From MGIIb-O2 sp002494975 (GTDB lineage Archaea > Thermoplasmatota > Poseidoniia > Poseidoniales > Thalassarchaeaceae), in assembly GCA_028355015.1 (NCBI GenBank), contig JAOMRN010000001.1, forward strand, positions 387,037 through 451,036: DNA of 64,000 bases, given 5' to 3'. The position numbers were made by a program, and so were the translations under genes. Positions 52,773 to 61,450 of this stretch are shown in pieces. Under the pieces are notes generated by a model. It saw only the letters and a program-made list of their open reading frames with translations, made no database searches and had not been told where the DNA came from. Positions within the stretch are counted from its first letter, which is position 1. Every line of letters starts with the position of its first letter.

Positions 52773-53867
52773 ATGCGTTTTTTTAATTTCTCAAGAGGGA
52801 ATAATGTTGATTTTTCAGATAGAATCAAGAAAAGATGGGTCGCATGTTCAAATGGATTTATTGTAGATTCTCAAAGAAATAGTAATTTAGTTTGGAAAAT
52901 AGGTATTAATACATTCGAAGACTTTTTTTCAGGTCTTGAAAAAAGGAGCGGTCAAAGTTTAGGGCGCCGTTTAGCTCACTCTTCTTCTGAGTCCGAAGAA
53001 TGGTTAATTGTAGATTCAAATATCAAGATATCATCAAGTCGTAATCTGAAAAAATGGAGCGAAACGAGCAATGATTGGCAAGATAGAGGTCTAGGTTCTT
53101 TTGAATTAATAGATAATTCTGATGAAATCAGGATACTCATTAATCATCCTTCCAATGGTCCTATGTGTGCTGGAATATTTTCCGCGATTTGGGAATTATC
53201 ATCAGGAAACAGATTCCGATTTAGGTGGAATCAAAATACGTCAGAAAGTTTAATGTTAAGTTTATCTGAAGATAATGTTGACATCCCGTCTCCTCAAAAT
53301 ATTTCTTATCCTTGGTTCCATAAAATTAGTTCCTCTCCTCTTAAAGATGATGATTTTTGGGATACTTTAATGATTGAAAATAGTGGTGTGTGGTCATTAA
53401 TGGGGGAGAGGATGATGATGGTTCACCAGGATTTAATCTTACGTTTTGAAAGTTATTTTTTACCATATCTAGACAATATTCATGAAGGTCGAAAAAATTC
53501 ATGTTTATGGGGAAATTTAGATAATAAAAAATCAGATATGTGGACAATTTTTTCGGATACAATGAGGGAAATTTTCTTTAATCAGGGGCATCATGTAATA
53601 ATCTCCAAAGAACAAGACTGGATTGCTGTAGCTCAACGGCATCTTGGTAAAAATGGTCTCGGTAGTATAGATTCAATAAACTCAATTGATGATTTTGGAG
53701 GTATTGAAATTCTCACTACTTCTTGTTTCCATCCCGCAATATATTGTGGCATACTTAGCGGGTGCTGGGAGCGTGCCTATGGCCGTAATGTGAAATCTGA
53801 ATTTAGAGTTGAATCGGATACAAATATACTAAAATTAACTTCATTATCTGAAATTTCGTACCAATAA
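52773..53867 (+). CDS. Hypothetical protein with internal duplication (V4R-like halves)
   Basis: A 364-residue soluble protein starting 4 bp after the aminotransferase stop. Two segments look like each other: ~residue 125, HPSNGPMCAGIFSAIWELSSG, and ~residue 317, CFHPAIYCGILSGCWERAYG, each followed by a charged strand (NRFRFRW and NVKSEF). The pattern resembles the V4R/4-vinyl-reductase ligand-binding fold (a Gly-rich helix after a small-residue strand). This is only a fold guess. Function unknown; the operon position suggests a link with amino acid metabolism. Confidence 0.6.
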   Translation: MRFFNFSRGNNVDFSDRIKKRWVACSNGFIVDSQRNSNLVWKIGINTFEDFFSGLEKRSGQSLGRRLAHSSSESEEWLIVDSNIKISSSRNLKKWSETSNDWQDRGLGSFELIDNSDEIRILINHPSNGPMCAGIFSAIWELSSGNRFRFRWNQNTSESLMLSLSEDNVDIPSPQNISYPWFHKISSSPLKDDDFWDTLMIENSGVWSLMGERMMMVHQDLILRFESYFLPYLDNIHEGRKNSCLWGNLDNKKSDMWTIFSDTMREIFFNQGHHVIISKEQDWIAVAQRHLGKNGLGSIDSINSIDDFGGIEILTTSCFHPAIYCGILSGCWERAYGRNVKSEFRVESDTNILKLTSLSEISYQ

Positions 53868-53892
53868 ATCCCTGCACACCAGTGATGAAACA

Positions 53893-53898
53893 TTATAT
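53893..53898 (+). promoter_or_regulatory. Possible TATA element
   Basis: TTATAT about 28 bp before the hairpin at 53921; would place transcription start near the hairpin of the 53948 gene. Confidence 0.3.
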
Positions 53899-53920
53899 CG
53901 TATCCTAGAGACAACTGTAT

Positions 53921-53936
53921 GCCCCTTATGGGGGGC
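53921..53936 (+). promoter_or_regulatory. GC-rich hairpin before the Shine-Dalgarno of the Ca-binding repeat gene
   Basis: GCCCC pairs with GGGGC around a 6-nt loop. The SD-like GAGGTGA follows at once, then TTG 53948. Could affect translation or mark the 5' end. Confidence 0.35.
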
Positions 53937-53947
53937 GAGGTGATTAA

Positions 53948-56900
53948 TTGGCTCTGACACACAATCAATATGCTGTTGCTGCAATTTCTGCAACGCTAAT
54001 TTTAGCAGGATTTTACACGATTATTGGCGCAGGATTAGCCACTGTTTCAGGTTGGGAAGATGGTTCTGCTGACATCGAAACTTTAGATACCGATATACAT
54101 ATAGAAGGTAAAGATACAGATGGAGATGGTCTTCCCGATAGGATGGAACAGACACTTTACGGTACTGATTGGAGGCTTTCTGATACGGATAATGATGGTT
54201 TAGAAGACGGCTGGGAAATAGATAATGGCCTTGATCCATTAGACAGTGGGGAAGCCGCAGCACCTGATCCACAAACTACACAACCTGATGAAAATGATGA
54301 AAATACTGAATTGAATGAGACATTCCCTAACCCTGATAACGGGCCATTTGGTGACCCAGATAGAGATGGATTAATCAATGCAGATGAAGCCGCTTTAGGA
54401 ACCAACCCCAATCTTCAAGATTCTGATGGTGATGGGTTAAATGATCGTTGGGAATCTCTCTATACTTACACTATAGAAACACCTCAAGGTTCTATTAAAT
54501 TACTCGACCCATTAGATGGGAATTGGGATTGTTACCTCTTGACCCCTGATGTCAAGGCTCAAATTAAGGCTGACATAGGTGCTACTATTTTTGATGAAAT
54601 GGGTAATCAATTTGGGCATTCATGTGATGCTCTATTAGATTTAGAGCAACCCGAGCCAGATAGTCTAAGGAATTATGTCGAAGAGAGGTACGATACCAAT
54701 CCCTTGGCAGAAGATAGCGATGGTGATTTAATCGCAGATAGGTATGAAATAGCATTTGGAAATATTGATTTGTCTGTGCATTGTGGTGTTACACAATTTG
54801 GAACTTTAACTCTGAAGGCTCCTTATCACGAATATATGTCCGGGCCCGGTGATATGACTTGGTTCGAAGAAGATATGGATGGTGATGGTCGATTAAATGG
54901 CCCTGGTGATTGGGATTCAGATGGAGATGGGATGCCTGATGGATACGAATATTGTTATGCATTAGATAGTGATTCAAAGCGATTCCTTAATCCTGCAAAT
55001 GCTACTGATGCATACGGCGATAGGGACGAAGATGGCCTTAACAATGTAGAAGAATATGAGGTCGCCTATACATGGGGGCCAGAGAATTTCACTAGTCCTC
55101 TACTTGCAGATACTGATAATGATGGAATGCCTGATGGTTGGGAGCATTTGAGTGGAATACATCCAAATGATGACGGTGCGAATGCACTTGAAGATCCCGA
55201 TTTCGATGGTTATGATTCTGATGGTGACGGTGGAGTAAGATTCGATGAGCTAGTTGGTGTAAGTACTATTCATCTTATATCTGTTGAACTTGGAGAATAT
55301 GTTCCAGTTAACAAAACTATACTTTGGGTTCGAACAGTACAGAATAGTGTGTACGTAAATATCCCTGTAAAAACTCAAACTGAAGGTTGGATTTACGAAA
55401 TTAATGTAGAAGTAGGAGACGAAGTAATGACTAGGACACAAGACTTAGCTATTGTAGTTGAACAACATGAACGTTTCACTAATTTAGACGAATACAATGC
55501 TAGAGATAGAGATGGAGATGGGATGACGGATGGTAGGTCGACAAATCCTTTGATTGCAGATACAGATAATGATGGTTTAATCGATGGCATCGAAGTAATA
55601 GGTTGGACAATTCGAGTAGTTGATAATGGTGTAAAAGATGTACTTGTTAGGAGTGATCCTGGTGTTTTTGATACAGACAGTGATGGTTTATCAGATTCAG
55701 TAGAATACTATGAAACTTTCACTAATGCAACAGATAGAGATACAGACAGCGATGGACTTGAAGATTTCACTGAAGCAATGGATGGTTTCTATTGGAATGT
55801 GACTGAAAAATATTTCACCAATGCGTCTTCCTTTGATACAGATAACGATGGTCTCGCGGATGGCGAGGAAGTAGTTGACGGTCAAGATCAATACATCACT
55901 CATGGGAATAATGCCGATAGTGATGGCGATGGATTAAATGATGGTGGAGAAGTTTTGTTTATTCCTAGGCCATGGCAAGCGGCAACTAATCCTTTGATTA
56001 ATGATACCGATGGAGACGGTCAGCCAGATGGCTGGGAAATGCAAGTATTCTCAATCCAACAGAATACTAAAAGCCACAGTTTGTGGATCAGCAGTACAAA
56101 TTGGTTACCTCCAGGTTGCGATAATATGTTCGAATGTGGACTTGGTCCAGGTGGATGGGTTTGGACAAATTATGTCCAAGGATTTTCAACATCGGGAGAT
56201 AGAGATGGAGATGGCATAATGGATCCGAAATATTTCCTTCATGAAATGAATCTTTCGGGCTTCGTAATACCTAATAATGGCAGATGGGCTCTTGATCCAG
56301 CCTATGGTGCTCTATCTGATAATATATATGATATTGATAATGATACTCTAATGAATCAATTAGAGGCTCCTGATAGGTGGAATACTAACCCTGTCGATGA
56401 CGACACAGACGGGGACAAGTTGCCTGATGGATGGGAAGTTTACTATTCTGGTGAGGCTATTTCTCTAGGTCTTGCAGATAATAATTCACTTAATGCATTA
56501 GGTGCTAGAGGTCCAATGGATCCTTCCATGATAGATTCGGATCTAGATGGTATTGATGATGGACAAGAAGATTTCGATAGTGATGGACTCAATAGAAGTA
56601 ACTTACTAAATCGTTACTGTCCCGGGTGGAATGATCAGCAAAATGCAGAATGTCATATCGATCCTATGACTGACTATGGCAAAAGATTCTATGATGATCT
56701 TGAGAATTATACAAATTTCGAGGAGATGCAGAACGGTACTAGTCCTATCCTGAATGATACAGATGGAGACCAGTGGAATGATGGTTCTGAGGTCTACCAT
56801 CAGGACCAAGATGGTGACGGCATGTGGGCTGGATGGGAGTATTTCTTTGATTTTGATCCGTTTGATGCTGCTGATGCTAATATTGATTCGGATGGAGATG

Positions 56901-56995
56901 GTGTCTTGAATAAATGTGAAAATAAATGGAATACCAATCCAAAAGATCCTGTGAGTTTCCCTAGCCAGGGTGAATTATGCAATCAGTTTGAGTGA
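53948..56995 (+). CDS. Exported Asp-rich (TSP3/dockerin-like) calcium-binding repeat protein
   Basis: A 1015-residue protein starting at TTG 53948, supported by SD GAGGTGA. An N-terminal membrane helix (YAVAAISATLILAGFYTII) is followed by ~20 repeats of the DTDNDGLEDGWEI / DSDGDGLNDRWE kind over the whole length, interspersed with a beta domain near 430-490 that breaks the array. No C-terminal anchor, so it is held by the N-terminal helix. The repeats bind Ca in known proteins and stiffen stalks. Likely a surface scaffold. Followed 8 bp later by archease. Confidence 0.8.
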   Translation: MALTHNQYAVAAISATLILAGFYTIIGAGLATVSGWEDGSADIETLDTDIHIEGKDTDGDGLPDRMEQTLYGTDWRLSDTDNDGLEDGWEIDNGLDPLDSGEAAAPDPQTTQPDENDENTELNETFPNPDNGPFGDPDRDGLINADEAALGTNPNLQDSDGDGLNDRWESLYTYTIETPQGSIKLLDPLDGNWDCYLLTPDVKAQIKADIGATIFDEMGNQFGHSCDALLDLEQPEPDSLRNYVEERYDTNPLAEDSDGDLIADRYEIAFGNIDLSVHCGVTQFGTLTLKAPYHEYMSGPGDMTWFEEDMDGDGRLNGPGDWDSDGDGMPDGYEYCYALDSDSKRFLNPANATDAYGDRDEDGLNNVEEYEVAYTWGPENFTSPLLADTDNDGMPDGWEHLSGIHPNDDGANALEDPDFDGYDSDGDGGVRFDELVGVSTIHLISVELGEYVPVNKTILWVRTVQNSVYVNIPVKTQTEGWIYEINVEVGDEVMTRTQDLAIVVEQHERFTNLDEYNARDRDGDGMTDGRSTNPLIADTDNDGLIDGIEVIGWTIRVVDNGVKDVLVRSDPGVFDTDSDGLSDSVEYYETFTNATDRDTDSDGLEDFTEAMDGFYWNVTEKYFTNASSFDTDNDGLADGEEVVDGQDQYITHGNNADSDGDGLNDGGEVLFIPRPWQAATNPLINDTDGDGQPDGWEMQVFSIQQNTKSHSLWISSTNWLPPGCDNMFECGLGPGGWVWTNYVQGFSTSGDRDGDGIMDPKYFLHEMNLSGFVIPNNGRWALDPAYGALSDNIYDIDNDTLMNQLEAPDRWNTNPVDDDTDGDKLPDGWEVYYSGEAISLGLADNNSLNALGARGPMDPSMIDSDLDGIDDGQEDFDSDGLNRSNLLNRYCPGWNDQQNAECHIDPMTDYGKRFYDDLENYTNFEEMQNGTSPILNDTDGDQWNDGSEVYHQDQDGDGMWAGWEYFFDFDPFDAADANIDSDGDGVLNKCENKWNTNPKDPVSFPSQGELCNQFE

Positions 56996-57003
56996 CTCTT
57001 AGT

Positions 57004-57480
57004 ATGTCCTGGTGGATACTTCCTACGACTGCCGATATAGGTGTCCGTGCTTTTTCATCTTCGCCAGAAGGTACAATTGTCGAGTGTGTACTAGGTTTAC
57101 AATCTATTCAGATTTCTGATAAATCTCCTGATGCACTGAATCATTTAACACGTTCTACTGGTGTTTGGACAATTCCATTGACCAATAACGACTTAGAAAG
57201 AGGTCTTGTTAAGTTTCTTGATGAAGTATTATATCGTGGTACTGTTGAAGATCAATGGTTAGTTGACTTAGTGGTTAGAATAGATTCAGATTCTATTTCT
57301 GCACAGGTTTCTTGGGTAAATTCTGAATTAGTGGAGAGAGAGATTGAGATTAAAGCAGTTACATTACATGAGTTAGTTCTAAGGGAAGTAAAAAGTAAAG
57401 AGAATATACCTGGAGTAGAACCTAATATACCAAGCTTTGAAGGCCCTGGATGGATGGCTCAAGTAGTTCTTGACATTTAA
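57004..57480 (+). CDS. Archease (RtcB cofactor)
   Basis: A 158-residue protein: TTADIGVRAFSSSPEG near the start, a middle helical region and IKAVTLHELVLREV, ending in WMAQVVLDI, the conserved archease C-terminus with the metal-binding Asp. Archease speeds guanylylation and turnover of RtcB. It is not next to rtcB (8.4 kb away), unlike in many genomes. ATG 57004 is preferred; GTG 56992 overlaps the upstream stop. Confidence 0.9.
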   Translation: MSWWILPTTADIGVRAFSSSPEGTIVECVLGLQSIQISDKSPDALNHLTRSTGVWTIPLTNNDLERGLVKFLDEVLYRGTVEDQWLVDLVVRIDSDSISAQVSWVNSELVEREIEIKAVTLHELVLREVKSKENIPGVEPNIPSFEGPGWMAQVVLDI

Positions 57481-57493
57481 AAATCATTACATA

Positions 57494-59212
57494 TCAAATG
57501 GTTTCTTCAGTATCTTCTCTGTTTTGATATTCATCTAGGATTTCAGCAGTTTCTTCCGCATCAATCGATAATTTTTGAATGAAATAAACTCCACCTGAGA
57601 TAATCGCTATAATTATTACAATAAATATTGGTATCATGTTGAAACTTTCCTCCTCAATTTCCTCCCAAATAACTGAATTGGTAGAGATTGATCCTCCTCC
57701 GAATGCGGTATCGTTAACTAATTGTGTAGGGGTTAATATATCGCATGTAAGGCTGAAATATCCAGGATTAATGTTCCTCCAACCAAAGTTAACTTCTATT
57801 TGTTCTCCTGGTTCTATCTTGGCATTTTGGTAACCTCCAATGTCTGCATCAATGCCCGTTTCTGTGATGTCACAATCAAAATATAGATTTGCTGTATGGC
57901 CTCCTCTGTTCGCTAAAATCGCAGAAATCTGATGTGATTTGCCTGTTTTTAAGGAATCTTCTTCTCCAGTTACAGTTAGTGAAACCCACTCAATAAAAGG
58001 CGTATTAAGTGTTCTTAAATCTATATTTTCATCCCATGTCAGATTCGTTCCCGACGGCCCATAATTACTGATATTAGACGCTGCAGTATTCCAAGCAGTT
58101 CTATATTCTGAAATAACAACTGTTGCACTTTCTCTTGTCACAGTTAGATTAAACCATCCAATTTCTACTACTCTTTCTCCACCTTTATCGATTAAGGATA
58201 AGCCATCCGCTCCACTGAATGACATAATTGATAATTCATCTCCGCTCGGAGAGGTTCCTTCTATTGAGTATTCAACCCCTTCAGAATCAAAAATTAATTT
58301 TTGGTCTTCTATAACTCGTTCCCATCTGTCAATCAATTCATCCTTTATGAGGACGTTATCCCAACCAATGACTGAATATGGTTTTAATTTCACATAATGG
58401 TCATCTTGGCTACCTGAAATCTCACTATTCTCTATATGTAATGATGCCTCATTTGTAGTCAATACGATAGGGCAACTACCTTTAATTGTAGAATCTATAA
58501 TGACAATTTCACCACTTGAAGAGATATCTATTCCATTAATTGTAGAGTTACCTGTAATTTGAAGAGTCCCCAATGAATTTATAGATACGCCATTTTCTCC
58601 ATAAAGCAACATATTATCTGATGTTAAACTGCTTGCCTTATATTCATTAATGATTATACCTGTAGGAGTTTCTAGGATAATACTGTTGATTATTGGGAAA
58701 ATACCGAACCCATCGAAGCTGAGTTGAGTATCTTGTTCTCCCCCTGGTATCTGTATTCTGAAAGTCTCTCCACTCATTGATAGTTCTTCTATTTCATTAA
58801 CATATACTTTGCTCCCATTTAGAGAAAAAGGTTCTTCTGAAACTATGATTATATTCATTTCTTCAAGATATTCTCCTGTAGGTATAATTAATTTAGACAT
58901 ATTATCGCCTAGAGTACTCAATGAACTAGCCCTTTTTTGAGATATTATTTCTCCATTTTCGATAAGATCTAGCACCCCCCCTTCCTCGATATAAATTTCA
59001 GCAACTGATCTAAAAGTAATTACCGAACTTATAGTGAGTTTCCCGTTACTCTTAATGTAAATATTTTCACTGATATCTGTATCAGTTGACCACTCGACTA
59101 TTTCATCTATGACAATTCCATCATTATCTTCTCCTAAAACCGGAGTAATAGATAAAATCATCACTGAGGTGAGTAAAATTAGACTTTGAATCACTGCCAA
59201 TGTACGGGACAT
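57494..59212 (-). CDS. Exported beta-rich protein with CARDB-like domain and C-terminal anchor
   Basis: A 572-residue protein. The signal (TLAVIQSLILLTSVMILSI) is followed by a region of short repeated strands (NGKLTISSVITFRSVAEI; NTGI-like turns), suggestive of a right-handed beta-helix. A CARDB/Ig-like domain (SAILANRGGHTANLYFDCDI) and a membrane helix (IPIFIVIIIAIISGGVYFI) with a short acidic tail complete it. No catalytic motif recognised. ATG 59212 gives the signal; in-frame codons to 59281 do not. Divergent from carS. Confidence 0.7.
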   Translation of the reverse strand: MSRTLAVIQSLILLTSVMILSITPVLGEDNDGIVIDEIVEWSTDTDISENIYIKSNGKLTISSVITFRSVAEIYIEEGGVLDLIENGEIISQKRASSLSTLGDNMSKLIIPTGEYLEEMNIIIVSEEPFSLNGSKVYVNEIEELSMSGETFRIQIPGGEQDTQLSFDGFGIFPIINSIILETPTGIIINEYKASSLTSDNMLLYGENGVSINSLGTLQITGNSTINGIDISSSGEIVIIDSTIKGSCPIVLTTNEASLHIENSEISGSQDDHYVKLKPYSVIGWDNVLIKDELIDRWERVIEDQKLIFDSEGVEYSIEGTSPSGDELSIMSFSGADGLSLIDKGGERVVEIGWFNLTVTRESATVVISEYRTAWNTAASNISNYGPSGTNLTWDENIDLRTLNTPFIEWVSLTVTGEEDSLKTGKSHQISAILANRGGHTANLYFDCDITETGIDADIGGYQNAKIEPGEQIEVNFGWRNINPGYFSLTCDILTPTQLVNDTAFGGGSISTNSVIWEEIEEESFNMIPIFIVIIIAIISGGVYFIQKLSIDAEETAEILDEYQNREDTEETI

Positions 59213-59287
59213 ATATATCTGGGCTTCCCAATAGTCAATTAAATCTTGGGCGCCCTGTAATTTACGAATGCATGGATTCATGTTGAG

Positions 59288-60004
59288 ATGCCTTTACGAC
59301 GGGATGTGGCAATTTCTCCAGAACCCTTCCAAACCGACGACCCAATGTCATTTTTTGTAAACGTATTATGTGTATTATTGATGTATGGTTCCGCTTATCT
59401 CGCTAATACAGGCGCTATGTTATTCGGTAAATGGATTCCTGGAAAAACAGGTATGCGTGTATTTATTATTGATAATGGCCGTAACTATTCAGATGGATTC
59501 CGTATATTTGGTGATGGGAAATCTTGGAATGGACTAATTGGAGGCGGTATTTTCAGTGGTATTCTTTTTACATTGGCTCATAGATTATGGGGCTCTAATG
59601 GTGCTGGAGCACCTGAAGCACCATTTGTAGATCCATTATTATTAGCTAATCCCAATGACTGGTTTTGGTTATTTGAAGGCGGTTATGGCAGTTCTTTCGC
59701 GGCATTTACTATGGGTTTCATCTTAGGTGTTTCTTGCATGTTAGGTGATCTTTCGGGTTCATTCATAAAACGTAGGAGAGGACTAAAAAGAGAAGGAGAT
59801 GAGAGCTCAGAAGCTCCACTGTTAGATACAATGCCATTTGCAATAGCGATATTTCTGACTTCTTTCATATTATTCGATGGTCAGATAATAACTCATCCAA
59901 ACTTGATAGAGGAAATATTATTCTTATTGCTGGTAACTCCTGTAATTCATCGTTCTTTCAATATAATTGGATATAAGTTTGGATTGAAAGAGGTCCCATA
60001 TTAG
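59288..60004 (+). CDS. carS: CDP-archaeol synthase
   Basis: A 238-residue membrane enzyme. Family motifs: NTGAMLFGKWIPG, DGKSWNGLIGGGI and LGDLSGSFIKRRRGLKR with LLDTMPF. CarS makes CDP-archaeol from digeranylgeranylglyceryl phosphate and CTP, the branch point of archaeal polar lipids. A cytosolic N-terminal extension of ~25 residues precedes the first helix. It confirms an archaeal host. Confidence 0.93.
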   Translation: MPLRRDVAISPEPFQTDDPMSFFVNVLCVLLMYGSAYLANTGAMLFGKWIPGKTGMRVFIIDNGRNYSDGFRIFGDGKSWNGLIGGGIFSGILFTLAHRLWGSNGAGAPEAPFVDPLLLANPNDWFWLFEGGYGSSFAAFTMGFILGVSCMLGDLSGSFIKRRRGLKREGDESSEAPLLDTMPFAIAIFLTSFILFDGQIITHPNLIEEILFLLLVTPVIHRSFNIIGYKFGLKEVPY

Positions 60005-60062
60005 TGTATAATTCAAAACTCTCATTCGAATTCATTAATTCCTTGATTACATTGGCCAACAC

Positions 60063-61331
60063 ATGGTCGGCATGGATGTCTTAGTAGTCGGAAGTGGAGG
60101 GAGAGAGCATGCTCTTGTCCTAAGTCTCTCTAAAAGTAACTCTGTGAATCTTGTTCATGCATCTCCTGGCAACGCAGGAACTGCAATTTCAGGGACCAAT
60201 CACCCTGTTCCAGTGAGTGATATTGAAGGTATTATTTTACTTGCAAAGAATTTAGATGTTGATCTAGTTGTTGTAGGTCCTGAAGGGCCTTTAGTAGCTG
60301 GTTTATCAGATAGGTTAGAAGAAGAAAATATAGCCTGTTTTGGGCCTAATTCAATAGGTGCCAAGCTGGAAGGTTCGAAACTCTATGCTAAAGAGATAAT
60401 GAAATCTCTTAATATTCCCACTGCAGGGCTCATAGTAGTCGAAAATATCGAGAGAATTGATGATGCACTAGATACCTTTTCTCCCCCATGGGTTGTAAAA
60501 AGAGATGTTTTAGCGGGCGGAAAGGGAGTTGTAGTGACTAAAAATCGCTTACAAGCTTTCCAGGCGCTAAAAGAAGGTATTGAACTTGATAATTATGTTC
60601 TTCTTGAAGAATTTCTTTCAGGTGAAGAGGCTTCTGTATTGGTGATAATGGATGAATCAGGATATATTTGCCTTCCTGCAAGTCAAGATCATAAGAGGTT
60701 ATCTGATGGTGATATTGGACCTAATACTGGAGGTATGGGCGCCTATGCTCCTGCTCCTGTATACACACCAGCAGTTGAACAAAGGACAGTGTCTGAGATC
60801 ATCGAACCAATGCATCATTATCTTCGCAATCAAGAGGTCCCATACCGGGGTTGCCTTTATGTTGGTTTGATGATAAATCTTGATGGTGCTCCTAATGTTG
60901 TAGAGTATAATGTAAGATTTGGAGATCCAGAAACACAAGTGACTTTACCTTTGATTTCAAGTGACCTCGGGGAATTGCTAATGTCTTGTGCTCAAGGTCA
61001 GATTTCGAACTATAATTTCACTACATATTCGCACTCTTCTGCTACTGTAGTTCTCGCGTCAGAAGGCTATCCGAGTAAATCCATTACTGGAAGAAATATT
61101 ATTGGCGCAGATACAAGTATCGAAGAAGGCGAGATACGTGCATTTATTCATCACGCAGGTACGTCAACATCTGCATCAGGTGAATTGATATCAGATGGTG
61201 GCCGCGTGCTCGCAGCAACCGGAATAGCACCTGATTTGAGTACTGCTATTGAAGCGGCTTATGAAGTAATTAGAAATGTAAAACTAACAGGTTCCCACTA
61301 TCGTTCAGATATTGGTCACAGAGGGCTCTGA
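60063..61331 (+). CDS. purD: Phosphoribosylamine-glycine ligase
   Basis: A 422-residue GARS of the ATP-grasp fold: VVGSGGREHAL, VVGPEGPLVAGL, VVKRDVLAGGKGVVV, PNTGGMGAYAP and EYNVRFGDPETQ. Second step of purine synthesis. Standalone, not fused to PurM/N. It lies 58 bp after carS. Confidence 0.95.
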   Translation: MVGMDVLVVGSGGREHALVLSLSKSNSVNLVHASPGNAGTAISGTNHPVPVSDIEGIILLAKNLDVDLVVVGPEGPLVAGLSDRLEEENIACFGPNSIGAKLEGSKLYAKEIMKSLNIPTAGLIVVENIERIDDALDTFSPPWVVKRDVLAGGKGVVVTKNRLQAFQALKEGIELDNYVLLEEFLSGEEASVLVIMDESGYICLPASQDHKRLSDGDIGPNTGGMGAYAPAPVYTPAVEQRTVSEIIEPMHHYLRNQEVPYRGCLYVGLMINLDGAPNVVEYNVRFGDPETQVTLPLISSDLGELLMSCAQGQISNYNFTTYSHSSATVVLASEGYPSKSITGRNIIGADTSIEEGEIRAFIHHAGTSTSASGELISDGGRVLAATGIAPDLSTAIEAAYEVIRNVKLTGSHYRSDIGHRGL

Positions 61332-61417
61332 GACAAATATTTTAGGTTAATTTGATTCACTATCAAAATAGTTAACCCACTAACGGTTATAACATCCCCA
61401 ATTTTCGCCGCAACACT

Positions 61418-61431
61418 GAGCCTACAGGCTC
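61418..61431 (+). promoter_or_regulatory. Hairpin in aglB leader
   Basis: GAGCC-TACA-GGCTC, a 5-bp stem with a 4-nt loop, 20 bases before ATG 61451. Could be the terminator remnant of purD or a leader element; no T-run follows. Confidence 0.3.
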
Positions 61432-61450
61432 GACAATATGGTGATGAATA

